Assembly (NCBI GenBank): GCA_022376515.1
Contig: WTXI01000158.1
Coordinates: forward strand, 22,139 to 86,138
From: Lactifluus volemus
Taxonomy: Eukaryota; Basidiomycota; Agaricomycetes; Russulales; Russulaceae
Reading direction: 5' to 3'
Length of the DNA stretch: 64,000 bases
Shown here: piece after piece, positions 33,322 to 45,157 of the stretch
Layout of the letters: the number at the start of each line of letters is the position of its first letter
How positions within the stretch are numbered: the first letter of the stretch is position 1
Notes under the pieces: model-generated
Database searches by the model: none
The model's input: only the letters and a program-made list of their open reading frames with translations
What the model was told of the DNA's origin: nothing
Program-made: the position numbers and the translations under genes

Positions 33322-34735
33322 TAATGCCCTGTCCTTTTTGGTGCGTAGTATTGGTTTTTTTTACTTTTTTTTTATTTCGTTCGTACCTTCAAACATAGAG
33401 TTTGCTGTGATGGAGAGTGTATGTCTGAGCGTTCGTTTATTATTCCTTCCGGTTCATTGTCCTGTACTATACTAAAAAAGTCACATATACCTCGACTTCA
33501 TGATACCGCCGTGTTCGGTACAACTCGGCAATAAACTCCCTCGGCGGTCAATCTTTCGTCACAGCGTACCTTCAAGTGAGTGAGCGCATGGGGTGATTGC
33601 CATTGTGCAGAGTAGTAAGAAATTACAAAACAGAAAGGAAAGTGATGAGGAATTGGCATTGAGTTTCAAGTCAGTTGGAGGTGCATCAGCTTCATAAGAG
33701 GGAGGCATGGCTATCGCATGCCTAGCCCGGATATGTTCCGAGGGTCCACAAAATAAAGAAGTAAAACGTGGGGTGTGCCAGTCTCGTCTAGATTCGCTCT
33801 CGGAGGGAAACAATGATTCCACGCCGCCCCCGGAATTCAACGTTCAACGTTCACCTTGGCTTTGCATCTATTTTGGGGGAAATCACTGTCATCTCATATC
33901 TTGCTATTTTTTAGGTTGTAATAAAATCTTATGAATAAGGTGCTATTGAAGTTCCAAGATCATCCATTGCTAGCTGCGGTTTGAGGTACAGAGCCTTACT
34001 AGTATCAAATTTTTATCGCTGAACTTTAACTTTTTTGGAAAGGATGGTGCTGACGTCATGTGATATAAACGTTTTCCGCTTTCCGCCATGCGACTCTTAT
34101 CTTGACACCCTAAACTTAAGTCGATTCGTTACATCTGCTTGTGCTCCCAATATGCTGCAGGATGGAAGAGGAAGCAGATGGCCATAAGCGGCGATTGACT
34201 AGGTAGCCGCCCTTGTCTCTTGATAAACTCCCCCGATAACGATACTGTCCTTTGAGAGTCAGAACTGATAGGACATACTCTCACCTAGTCCGAGTCGCGC
34301 CGAATTCAGAACCGAGCCTTCAGCCAGAAACCAGTACGAATCTTCCTGGGGGTGAGTCATCGATGGCGCACTTTCCACATTTAGAGATGGATGACGAAAC
34401 TACCCTAGGAAGCCGTGGCTGCACCACTTCAGAACAGAAGGTAGGCACGACTACGTTCTAGGTCCACCGAAACTCGGCACCCCTTCACATTCACGTTATG
34501 AATAACGGAACTTAATCAGGACACGAGGGCTACGGTCACACAAGTAAAAGGACTATTACACGAATCTGGAACAAACGTTTAGACGGGTAGTGGTAGCTGC
34601 CAGAGATATGGTGACCCGCTGAGTGATCCAAATAACTAAACAACGACTCGGAACATCTATCAACTTCATGAACGTAAAGGTAGGTGAATACAGTGGGTGA
34701 GATTCGTTGGGAGGGGGGGGGAGGGGAGGAAATTT
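33322..34735. other. Long intergenic region without a supportable gene
   Basis: The first 200 bp match the spacer after gene c copy 1. The part from about 33520 to 34480 has no counterpart that I found in the window and may be an insertion or unit-specific DNA; its open frames are short. From about 34500 it again resembles the spacer before the zinc-finger gene, with a G-run at about 34714. Confidence 0.45.
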
Positions 34736-35366
34736 TCAGCGTCTCTGGGCACCTCGGGACACTGGTGGCAGGTGGTACTTCCCAATATGAGCCTTTAATA
34801 AACCAGGACGACCCCTAGGCCACACAAACCATGAGCACATCGGACATGTTCCCGGCGGCGAGTGTTGGTCTTTGATGTGACGGTCCCGAACCTGTTTCTG
34901 GCTGAAGCTGGCTCCACAGTCGTCGCACACGTACCGTCCTGTGCTTTGGGGATCCTGGCCCACTGCAGCAGCTACATTAGGAGATGCGACTGCTGTGCCT
35001 TGGCCGGATGATGCCGACGCCTCGCTTGGAATAGACAACACGGGACCACCCACTGGCAACGTCGGTCCTGGGATGGGCGTCCCAAAAGAGGGGGCATCGG
35101 CAGCCGAATATAAGGGGGTGATGGTATGAGTACTCGGGGATGTTAAATGTCGCTGGTGAGGGGGAAATGATTCCCTAAACGCATTTTCCAAGGTCGAATA
35201 CGAACTCCTTTGGTCAAGCTGGAAATTCATTCGTTGACCTCCGTTAATCGAAGGATCATGTAACAAGAGTGCTTACTGGCACTTCAATATGAATACTACG
35301 AAATGGATGATAAGGTTTTGGAAATTTCCTGGAAGTCATGGGAGGCATATCTCGGAGAGGAGGCAT
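34736..35366 (-). CDS. Two-exon C2H2 zinc-finger protein, copy 2
   Basis: Predicted 190 residues. Exon 1 is 35366-35277 (30 codons), the intron 35276-35219 (GTAAGC ... TTTCCAG) and exon 2 35218-34736. The Ser/Thr/Pro-rich N-terminal region is like copy 1. Finger 1 is a textbook form: C-x2-C (CDDCGASF), 12 residues, H-x4-H (RHIKDQH). Finger 2 is CPMCSWFVWP with 15 residues to HIGKYH. In copies 1 and 3 finger 1 has four residues between the cysteines, so this copy differs at the metal site but stays plausible. No stop or shift was seen; conservation of zinc ligands despite sequence change suggests the protein is used. Confidence 0.75.
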
Positions 35367-36560
35367 GACTGGATCAGAAGGATTCCTTGTCGCGCTAGGG
35401 GGGTGCACTAGAGTGTCTGTCATGGGGGGTTATTATATCGACAGACTCTGCAATTCAACATCGGTGGCCAGGCGTTCGCCATGAGGTAAAAAAAAATGAG
35501 CATGACGCGTACAAGTTACCAGAACATAGGCGGAGCTCCTTTCATGATTTCACTGTTTCGTCGTTCGTATGTCGTTCGTATGACTGGCAATCTCCTTAGC
35601 CATGGCCATTTTAGTTTCATGAAATCTTTGGCACGGTGGCTGATTTATGTCATGACGCCGCTGTCGATTACTTTACTTCTATAAAGCGACAGGGCGCAAT
35701 ATTTTTGTCTTCGAACCCTGGAAACGTGAACAGAATTGCGGCCACCCGGCCTCTTATCACCCCAGAAGCTCGGGAGTGGCTGGGGATACCGGAAATCAGG
35801 GGTAGCGTAATGTCTCCGCATCTGGCGGCATGCGTGACTTGAAGGCACCAAAAACGAATAAATATTGTGCCGCATGCAACTCCCAGCACAGGCTGCAGAA
35901 GTCCATCGTATTGACATGGCCGGAAGCATTACACGACACTCAGCAATCTGATGGGTCCACTCAATGTCTCCCGCCACCGCAGCCCAAAGGAGATAGAGAA
36001 GAAGCAGATTAGAAAAGGCTTTGCCAGTTCGAGCTCGCCAGCACGCCAACTGCAAAGTGAAATAGAAACAAAAGTTAACGAAGATGACATTACAACCGTT
36101 GGCGAGATCATTTGCTACCGGGGAACGCCTATCAAATTTCCTTTATATCGAATTTTGGCACAACTTGGTGTACTAAACTTGAAAGCGGTGACAGTGCTAA
36201 ACGCGCTTCACAAAAAAAAAAAAAGACAGTGCTGAACGGCGTACACGCGGCCAGAGCCTTGTGACTGAAACATCTTTCTTGCCAGTCACGGTCACGGGTG
36301 TTCACAAGATGATCGATGATCGCCGGCGAAGAAAATTCTGACTTGATTTCTGCAACATACAGTAGTTACACACCAGGGCGAACAAGCGTGTGATCAAAGA
36401 CCTCGAAATGGATGAGTGAGGGCCCGGCGGCGGCTATGGGCGTCGCACCTGGTGGGAGTCTAGGTTCTTTTTTTTTAAATCCAGCTTATATAGCGCAGCA
36501 TGATTACAAAAACAAAGACGCGCTTGGCTACGTAGACTACGTGGGCCTGGGGTGGGTGGG
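35367..36560. other. Zinc-finger upstream region and unassigned DNA
   Basis: 35450-36010 partly matches 5200-5910. A minus-strand frame at 36055-35645 (136 codons) and a plus-strand frame at 35951-36235 overlap; neither is conserved in the 5.8 kb partner, so I do not call them. A poly-A run lies at about 36211-36224. Confidence 0.4.
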
Positions 36561-36589
36561 GTTGGATGAGAGTTGGGGTCATGACACAA

Positions 36590-37110
36590 GGTGAGTGTGG
36601 GGGTGGGAATCGAAGGATAGGTGAAGGGTGAGGGAGTCCTAGGATTGTCATTCACGTCCAATTTGCGGGACGCGCGTCGTTCCCACGGAATTCCTGTTGG
36701 GAAAGGATAACAAAAAAAAAGTGTGCCATGGCACGGTCAAGAACCCCGTCCCGTGAGACTCGCACACCGTGACCTCCCTAGTCGTAGCGGATGAACACCT
36801 CGAACCCATCCCTCCACTTGAGAAAAATCCCTTTGGTAATTTATTTAATTTTGCACGTTCGCGATCGCACCTCATGGGTGCTGTTGTACAACCAATTCCA
36901 TGTGTTTGATTTGATCGAGGCAATATATAGCACATTTTGACATCTGAGCTTGCCCAGAGATTCTGCGGCGCACTTCAGTTGAGTTACAAGGGCGCCCAAC
37001 TTTTCCTCGACTTTGCCCCTTAGTTCGAAATGCCCATCAAGTCTGTGATAGACGCCGGGAACATTGAACGCTGATATGCAGAAATGTTGACCATATTCTG
37101 CTGCAATCAA
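36590..37110 (-). pseudogene. Minus-strand coding remnant, longest copy
   Basis: Frames read FNVPGVYHRLDGHFELRGKV (about 37070-37010), then VEEKLGALVTQL. Further on come LPKGFFSS and FPNRNSVG, which recur as LPKAFFSS and FPNRNSVE at 53690 and 53560. The order is the same in the 53.3-53.9 kb copy. The pieces lie in different frames, so introns or shifts separate them. A charged, possibly coiled-coil segment is visible. I do not recognise the gene. Confidence 0.45.
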
Positions 37111-37224
37111 TAACTGGATCGGACATCAATTTGCTTCCTGTGGAACCCAAAAAGGGGCAGACATGTCGGAAGGCCGTGAGAGAAGACAAGATTTTTGGCT
37201 AAAATGGGCACTGAGTTAAGCATC

Positions 37225-37444
37225 CAAAATAATATTCAGAATATGGAACTGCTCTTCACTGGTTTTGCGCATGCAGAAAATTATTTCTGTGCTCTCAAGG
37301 ATCTTGACGTGTTTTCATGAAACGGCATCAAAGACGAGCTCGCGTGGCTCGATCCGCTCTTGCGTAACGTCGATGAGTGGAGCGTCCCTGTGGGCAATGG
37401 CGACGAGACGTGCGATGTATGAATTTGATCAGGAGTACTACTAG
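37225..37444 (+). pseudogene. Gene c last-exon fragment
   Basis: From cagaaaattatttctgtg (37274) to the stop near 37440 it matches the final exon of gene c (SLRILT-type piece, LLRNV region), with shifts. All upstream exons are missing. A similar orphan piece lies at 54000-54165. Confidence 0.6.
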
Positions 37445-38554
37445 TCTGTCCTTTTTGGTGCGTAGTCGTGGTGGAGGTGGCCATGGCGTATGTCTGAGTT
37501 GACTCTCATCCTTCCGGTTCATGATTGTCCTGTACTATACTAAAAAAAGTCACGTATACCTCGACTTTTGAAACACATTTTGGAGAAGCTGGGGTAAGAA
37601 GTTGATGACGTCACTTTGAATCGATCTCACGGACAACAGGTTTTACCGCCGTGGCAGTACAGCACAAACTCTTAATTTGACATCATATGACGGAGACCAC
37701 TTGACAAGCCGTACTGTATGCCGCATGCCAGAACTTGGAGGGGGTAGTGATGACGACATGTCTTTTTTTTTTTGGAAAGCGCTTTTATTTCGGGAACTAA
37801 CTACCGAATTAAATGCTAAGTGCAGGGGATTTGGTGTCGAAAACGAGAGTGAAGACGCGGCGAATGAACACGCGCGCGGGAGCGGAACGAGCGGGAGGGG
37901 CAGCGCAGAGCAAAAAGAATGTGGGACGCGTCCTTGATCCCCCAGTCTCGTATTTTGGTATTTAACTAGTCTAGTGTGTGTGCTACGGACTGAATGGATT
38001 TAGTGCCAAGACGGCCGCTCGATCTTAGTGTGCACGAGGCGGGGCATTGCCATGTGCTCGGGTGAACTAACTATGCTAAGGTAAAAGGGAATTTGTCTGT
38101 AGAAAGTGAATGGTATCGTAATGGGCGGCTGTGGGCGCCCGCCCCCAACGAGGAGCAGGCGTTGTCCACGCCGGCGGGCCCTCAGGGAGCCGCGGGCGTT
38201 GGCAATCCCGTCTCAGGGTCCCAGCGCACGCTGCACGCCGTTCTCGGCTGTCAGCCCCTCTTTGTGCCCGATTCGATTTCCCCAACAGGATTTGCCATCA
38301 GCTTATCTTAGCGCGTGGAGCCGGGCCGGTGGATCGGGGAGAGGACTTACGCACATCCCTGTTAGGGAATAATGTGGGACTCACCTGGGGCAGCTATCAT
38401 GGCCTCCTACCCACTAAAACCTCACGATTGTAGAGCAGTTGTATGGGGGTCCCCAGTCTGTCTTAGGATGAGATCCCTACTGTCATGGTGCATTCTCTGT
38501 CTCGCTTGATTTTCTTAGCCGTGATTCTATCGTTGGTGGGTCTTCTGTTGATTT
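37445..38554. other. No supportable gene
   Basis: GC-rich stretch near 38130-38230 and short frames on both strands without domains. It interrupts the unit between a gene c fragment and a CHAT tail. Confidence 0.4.
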
Positions 38555-38707
38555 AAGACGGACAATACCTAGCTGAAGATTTCTACAAGTCAATACTGTC
38601 GAGCGACGAACGATGAACCAGGGGTTTATTACGAGAGATCGGCGAGGGCGCTGTGAAGAACCTGCTGTTCAAAAAGGTGTCTTTGGAGAGACGATGGCGC
38701 ATGATTA
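38555..38707 (+). pseudogene. Tail fragment of a TPR-CHAT gene (copy D)
   Basis: From gacggacaatacctagctgaag to gcgcatgattag this matches the last 50 or so codons of the CHAT gene, with deletions that shift the frame. Both catalytic residues are absent. Confidence 0.75.
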
Positions 38708-38985
38708 GTGTTGTTGCTACAATGTCTGTGAGTCGTTGACATGATATTAAACCAAGTTATTAGGGTTAGGGTAACCACTGCCCTTGGGAATTCGCGTTCC
38801 GACTCTTGTTTTCAAATTTGCCGTTTCCTCATCCACGCTCTCTCCACCATCCTCCGGATTCCAAGGATGATCGTGGACCACTGATGCAACATCGAGCCAT
38901 ACCCCTTTCCTGCGATGCCACCTCGGGTATGACCTCGGGATTGACTCTACCATGATGTTGTGCCGTCTCATGCCACCTGGACGAA
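38708..38985. repeat. Partial 3'-flank block (copy D)
   Basis: Matches the start of the 1351-2015 block, up to gatgttgtgccgtctcatgcc, then switches abruptly to unrelated sequence at about 38979. Confidence 0.65.
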
Positions 38986-39230
38986 CCCGAGGACTTCTCG
39001 ATCACGGAAGATGGATTTGTAGGCGAGGAGGTGGAGCCTGAGGGTGAGATCAAGTTCAAGTTCAACATACCGCCATCTTTCGCCTCGCCTGTGTCTTCGC
39101 AGACACCTTTCCCAACGACACCCGACGACACCTCACTAGCACCCCCCAAGTCCCCGCCATATTACGAACCTGCGATTGAAAACGACGACGACGACACCGC
39201 TCCTCTCACTTTCTCTACTGCCCGTTTGGT
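38980..39230 (+). other. Possible captured coding fragment, acidic
   Basis: One frame reads DEPEDFSITEDGFVGEEV and continues as EGEIKFKFNIPPSFASPV, then a Pro/Ser/Asp-rich stretch. Its composition looks protein-like, and it begins exactly where unit homology stops. No start, intron or family could be assigned. Confidence 0.35.
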
Positions 39231-39989
39231 TTCCTGCACGGGTACTTCACCAACACACCCTCTGGGATTCCCCGCACGACCGCACTTCGGCGCTTTGAGG
39301 GCCTGCGAAGGATACCAAGTCTTCCCCTCCTCGCGTGCCGGCAGCATTACCACATATTGCAGTCGAGTAGGCGCGAGGTGTGCGCCCCTCATTCATCCCG
39401 CAGCCTGTTGCTGTACCAACTTTTATTCCCCAGCCCGCAACGAAAGCACGGGCGTGTTCTAATATATGAGTACCCCAGGACCGGCGTATCCTGCTGAACT
39501 GAACGGAATCCATTTACTGTTAGAACCGCTGCACAGTCCATATTCGCAGCCTCTGTCTGGTGAGTGGCGGTGAACCCCATCGTCCACAAATACTGACGCG
39601 AGCGGCACGAGTTCATCCCAGCCGTTTGCTGCGCTACAAAACCTCGTGAAATTTATGCCACCACTCGCGTCGCCGTTCTCGTGGTCCCCTTCTGGCATTC
39701 GCACTGTTACCTCGTCTGAAGGAGGCTCGTCGATGGAGGAGATAACCAACAATAATGACAATAAAGGTGAACAGGAGCCGGATGCTAGCACAAATGGATA
39801 TCGCACTTCGGCATCTACCAGTGGTCCTTCCTGCGTTAGACGCCCAGGGACGTTCTACTACTGTATTTCATATCCGCCTGTTCCATCTACCTTGACCCAT
39901 CCCTTTCTGGTACACTGCCTAATCGATACCAGAGCATTGAGCTCTAGGAAGGTCAGCCCTCATGATCACAATCGCATTCCCCCAATTCC
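39231..39989. other. No supportable gene
   Basis: Overlapping frames exist on both strands (for instance 39806-39459 minus and 39646-40104 plus), without motifs. None is conserved elsewhere in the window. Confidence 0.4.
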
Positions 39990-41091
39990 GGTGCTTCACC
40001 CATGCACCGATGGCCAAAGAAGAAAGGTCGACCCTCATATCTCCCGAGTCTATTTGAAACTAGTACCCGGCGATCATCGCTGTCAATGTTGCGCTCAAAG
40101 GTGACTCTGATTACAAGGACATGCCAGTGTCCGGGGAAGATGCGAAACAGGACAGGTAACGGTCTGCCGCATACTAGTACACGTGCAGTTGCAAAAGTCG
40201 TATCGCGTTCGACCTCTTGAACTCGCACTTGAGGCCGCGCCGCATATTCTTCTCCCGGGTCAGTTCATGTGTCGGAGTTTATAATATTACAAAAATGGCA
40301 AGCTTGGAAATCTCGCGAAGCATAGCTTGTGACATAGCGTGACTGGGTAGAGGGTCTTAGTAACAAGGCGAACGCCACCTTTTGATCCCATCCCCGCCTC
40401 GGGCATCTTGAAGTTCAACAAAAGTAGTGAAGCGAAGGTTGAAGGCTTCGGTGGCCACCTCAAGTTTTATGTCGCTTCCTGGCCATGTAAGCTGATGCAG
40501 GGTGGTGATGTAAAGTGTCGCGGGAGGGGGACAAACTGAGCCAGATTGTTCTGTTACACGGCGCCCACTGGCACTGGAACGAGGATACAGTATCACATTT
40601 CCAACACGCACTCTACACGCCTCACGCCTCACTTCTTAATGGCTATTGTTGTACATGTGTTCCTTGAGACTGTAGAGGCCTTCGCTACCTCTGTGCGTCA
40701 ATACTCGAATCATTTTCGCTAGCCGTGTCCGGCGAACCTGACTCGGAGTCCTCATGCCAGTGTTCTCAATTACTTTCAGTTGGCTTGCGCACACCCACCA
40801 CAGGGCGAATGCACGATCTAGAACTTTCGTCATCAGCAAGGTTTGACTGATTTTACGCCGGCTAGGCTTGGCAGCTTCTATGCGCAACATGTGGTATCCT
40901 GCATGACGCTACACTGCCAGTGGGCGCTCTTTTCATGGCCACGTGAATTGCATTGTGACGGCCTGTCCAGCACCTTAAATAGAGCCCCTACCGTGCACAC
41001 ATCTCCCCTCTCCGACTCAAGCTTGAATCTCATTCCCTTTCTAACCCAAAGTCGTCTGGCTGTTTGTGGCTTACTTTTCCGGAATTGAGAT
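39990..41091. repeat. Upstream block 'u' of TPR-CHAT copy E
   Basis: Non-coding block ending at the CHAT start codon. It extends further left than in copy C: 39990-40172 matches 59700-59880 (atggccaaagaagaa, caatgttgcgctcaaa, ggacatgccagtgtcc). A minus-strand frame (40890-40636) is related to frames in the other u copies, but the 47.8 kb copy carries a stop and a deletion in it. The promoter of the CHAT gene should lie in the last few hundred bases. Confidence 0.65.
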
Positions 41092-44000
41092 ATGGGCACC
41101 ACGAAGTGTGAGTCAAACTTTCGATTAAATTGTGTGACCTATAAACGTATCTTATTTTGCAGACTCTCTTCCTGATATCGAGGGCTTCATTTTTGCTCTT
41201 GAAAGTATCATTCCACTATCTCGATTTGATCATCGGCGCGCTCTCTATCTCACCTTCCTGGCAATTTGGAGATTCAATCACCACAAACTGTCTGGTTCGA
41301 AGGAGCAGCTGGATAAATCAATTCTCCACGTGGTAGAACAGCTCCTATCGGCCAAACCTACGGCAGATTCCATTCGGCTTTTTCACATGCTCGTGACGGT
41401 CCTTTTTTGTCGATTACTCAAATTCAAGCAGCCAGATGATGTTGAGTCTTGCGTCAAGTACCTTCGTTATTTGCGAAACCAACGGTGTCAACTTGAAGTC
41501 GGCCTCGACATTTCACACGAAGCCGTCACATCAGTTCTGGTGGAGGCATTGACAATTCGGGTGGAGTTGAATACAGGCGACATCAAGGAGGATATCAGGG
41601 AGATGACGATTCTCTATCGTGAATTGCTCAACTCGGATATCTCGAGGAGAATTCTTAACAGTCACCTTCTATCCTTGACCAAAGCCGTTTTCAAGACACT
41701 TGATATATTGCCAATGGAAGAAGTTCTAGATCCACTGATCGAATGCTTCCGGGAAGCGAACGTTCACTTGCCATATTCCGACTGCTTTTCCTTGGCACTT
41801 GCACGTCTTCTCGAAGATCGCTTCCAAAAAAATCATTCGATTATTGATTGCGAGGAGGCAATAACGATCCTAAAGAAAATCCTAACTTCCCCTTCCAACC
41901 TCCCTCAAGACCTTCGAAGTCAACTCCAGGACTCCGCCTTGAGGAGGATCGCGGATCTCTCCTATCTCCGCTTTAACTTCTTTAACATGCCAGAGTATTT
42001 GGAGGAGGCAACTTTTCATACCAGGGTTTATCTTAGATCGGCTTCTCGTGATCATCCGCTTCGCCCCGATTTATCCCAACGTCTCGCTGAACTTACGGAG
42101 CAGCGCGCGGTTGAATTCGGTGTCGAAGGAGGGTGTTACAGGGACCCAGAGGTTTACAAACTTCCATGCTTGTCATCCCTCGCTGCCTCTATTACCGACC
42201 CAGATTGTTCGATATCCGACGAGCAGTGGGACCAACACGATCGAGCACTTAAATCCATGATCCTCACTAACGACTTAGTGGAGATTGAAGAGTCGATCAA
42301 GTACTGTCGCCTGGTGCTCGCTTCAATTCATTGTGTTCCAAGTCTTGAACACCGATACCACGTCTTTTTGTATGCGGTGCTCGGATCCCTTCTCTTCCGG
42401 GCATTTTGTCGCACCGGAAAACTCGAATACATCGATGAGTCAATTGCTGTTATTCGTGATGGCTTGAAGACGTATGAAGCACCGGATGAACGTGTTTTAC
42501 TGGCTTTTGTTGCCTTGAGGTCATTATCGGCCCGCATCTCTCTGCATCAACGAGAAGAAGACGTGGATGAGATGTTCCAATTATACGCCAGCCTTACGAG
42601 TGATGATACTCCCATGATGCCATCTCAACGATTCCGTTTCTTATACGGGTGGGCGGTAGAGGCGCATAATTTTGGTCACCCTTCCGTGATGGATGCCTTT
42701 GAGAACCTCTTCAAGGTCATGCAAGACTCTCTTTCCTATGCCCCTACACTCGAAAGTCAACATCATCGTCTTGTTTCTATGCGCGAGGGCTTCCATGATC
42801 TGCCATTATGGTATGCTTCGTACCAGATCGACAGAGGCCAACCCTTCAAAGCAATCGAGACTCTCGAGAGAGGAAGGGCCTTACTCTGGTCCGAGATGCG
42901 TGATTTCCGTACTTCCACTGACCAACTTCGTGCGGTCGATCCGACTTTGGCAGCGGAATTCGAGGCGATCAACAAGGACCTCGAACAAGTTACCATGTCC
43001 ATGGCGCCTTGCGGAAACATGGAAACAGAGAGTATCAAAGTAGAAGACTCCTGGACAACGGATCCATTCAGTGATCTAGTGGCAAAGCAACGACAGTTTT
43101 TGGGTGATCGCAACAACTCATTTCACGGATTCGAGCCTTGCCAAATTTTGGCAACTTCTTGGAGCCCCCGTCGGTTGACATTCTTAGCTCCGCTGCGTTA
43201 CACGGACCAGTCATCATCATCAACCATTGCAAGTGGCGTTGCGACGTCTTGGTTCTTTTCTACGAGTCTCTTTGCCATATCGCTACGACCCCTGACTTTT
43301 ACCGCCTCGCAATCGAGTTGGGCGATCGGCTGGTGAAAGCCAGAAAGGATTATCGTCTCGAATCAAAGCAATATGAGCGCACTCTCCGTTCTGTACTCAA
43401 GGGCCTCTATGAACTTGTAGGGAAGCCAGTCATCGAGGTGCTCCGCGAGATGAAGATACCGGAACAGTCCAGAGTCTGGTGGTGTCCCACATCTGTATTT
43501 TGTCAACTTCCTCTCCATGCGATGGGGCCGATCCCTTCAGACGATGGCGTCACGCGCTATTTCTCGGACCTATACATTCCCTCATACACCCCAACACTAT
43601 CTGCGCTAATAGCATCACGCAAACCTCACGCTAAAGGGCAAACTTTTGCAAAACCTTCAATACTTCTGGTTGCACAACCAGAATCCCTGAGACACGCGAT
43701 CCATGAGATCTGGACCATACAACGTCTCACTACAACAGTCACCTCCCTTATCTCAAAGAATGCGACGCCTTCTAGTGTAGTGGAGGGTCTCAGACATCAC
43801 CAGTTCTCCCATTTTGTATGTCATGGAAAATTGGAAGAAGGGAATCCATTCAACGCGTCGTTCAAGCTTTCTAGGGGAAGGCAGCTAACCCTACTCGAGA
43901 TTGTGCGCTCTCAACTCCCGACAGCTGAATTTGCGTTTCTTTCGGCCTGTCACACAGCTGAGCTGACAGAGGAAAGCATCTCCGACGAGGCACTGCACCT

Positions 44001-44238
44001 TACAGCAGCAATGCAATATTGCGGGTTCCGAAGTGTTGTCGGGACGATGTGGGCAATGGCAGATGAAGATGGACAATATCTAGCTGAAGATTTCTACAAG
44101 TCAATACTGTTGAGCGATGAACCGGGTGTACCTTATTACGAGAGATCGGCGAGGGCGCTTCGGGATGCTGTGAAGAACCTACGGTCCAAGAACGTGTCTT
44201 TGGAGCGATGGGTGAATTATGTGCACTATGGGGCATGA
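41092..44238 (+). pseudogene. TPR-CHAT protease gene, copy E, one frameshift
   Basis: Exon 1 is 16 bp (41092-41107), followed by a 55-bp intron (GTGAGT ... TTTTGCAG, to 41162) and exon 2 (41163-44238). Residues 1-550 or so are helical TPR-like repeats with the LERGRALLWSEMRDFRTSTD segment before the CHAT region. The CHAT domain carries HFVCHG (His codon 43822-43824) and FLSACHTA (Cys codon 43948-43950). CHAT proteins are caspase-like cysteine peptidases; in fungi their substrates are unknown. One A is missing near 43115 (caacaactc for caacaaactc), separating the TPR half from an intact 366-codon CHAT frame. Adding it gives 1031 codons. It may be a young pseudogene or a sequence error. Confidence 0.9.
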
Positions 44239-44870
44239 CTAGTGGTGTTGCTACAATGTCTGTGAGTTGTTGGGTTTTGTCTGACGTATGAATATTGAAC
44301 CAAGTTATTTGTGTTAGCGGAACCACTGGGACTGCCCTTGGGAATTCGCGTTCCGACTCATTTCATTTGCCTTGTTTTCAAAGTTGCCATTTCCTCATCC
44401 ACACACTCTCCACCATCCCCATCCTCCGGATTCCAGTAATGATCGTGGACCACCTTTCCTGCGATGCCACCTCGGCTATGACCTCGGGATTTCCTCCACG
44501 ATGTTGTGCCGTCTCATGCCACCTGAACTGCGCTCCGTGTCTTTTATTTACCTTTCTGATTTAGCTTCCTTCATATCGCCTTCTGTCTCTAGATGTGGTG
44601 ATCTCGTTTCATTTATGTCATCGTTCCCGCTGAATCGTTTCGGATTGCGTGCTGTGCCCCACACTGCACGGACATCTTATTTTTTTAGCTTCTTTGTTCT
44701 GTGTCTTGGTCTTTATTATTTTCACATCGTACTATTATACTACAACATTCCTGTGTGGACTCTCCGAGTCTGCACTCACCTCACAAGTGCTTGAGTGGCT
44801 GTGCCGCTAATTCAGACAAATACGGGAAGATTAGTAAGCAGGCCCTGTCAACTTACCCAGCTTGTTACCC
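44239..44870. repeat. Duplicated 3'-flank block (copy E)
   Basis: Same order of shared words as 1351-2015 and 30839-31450. Non-coding. Confidence 0.7.
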
Positions 44871-44874
44871 AGAG

Positions 44875-44990
44875 ACTTGAGTTACAACGCCCAACGTTTC
44901 CCCCCTTTGTTGGAAATGCCCACCAAGTCTGTGATAGACACCGGGAACATTGAACGCTGAAAATATGCAGAAATATATATTGTGCACGCT
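44875..44990 (-). pseudogene. Minus-strand coding remnant (copy E)
   Basis: Complement of gcccaccaagtctgtgatag, as in the remnants at 2031 and 31455. Broken. Confidence 0.35.
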
Positions 44991-45157
44991 TCTGCTGCAA
45001 CCTATAACTGGATCAGACCTCTGGTCTGGACAACCATTGGGGCATCGCGGACCTTGTTCGACTTGGGTCTAGGACTCTAGGATTCATCACACAGGCACGT
45101 GGGAAGGCCGTGAGAAATGGGCACTGATTCACGGTTAGGCATCTCGTCCCAGGGCAA

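Noticed and set aside
35645..36055. 136-codon minus-strand frame as a gene
   Set aside because: Its partner region near 5.8 kb does not keep the frame.
37677..38480. RNA gene in the GC-rich stretch
   Set aside because: No tRNA cloverleaf elements or 5S-type boxes were found on reading either strand.
40636..40890. Minus-strand 84-codon frame in the u block as a gene
   Set aside because: Related frames occur in other u blocks, but the copy near 47700-47950 has a stop and a one-base deletion, and no start, intron or family fits. Probably non-coding promoter-side DNA.
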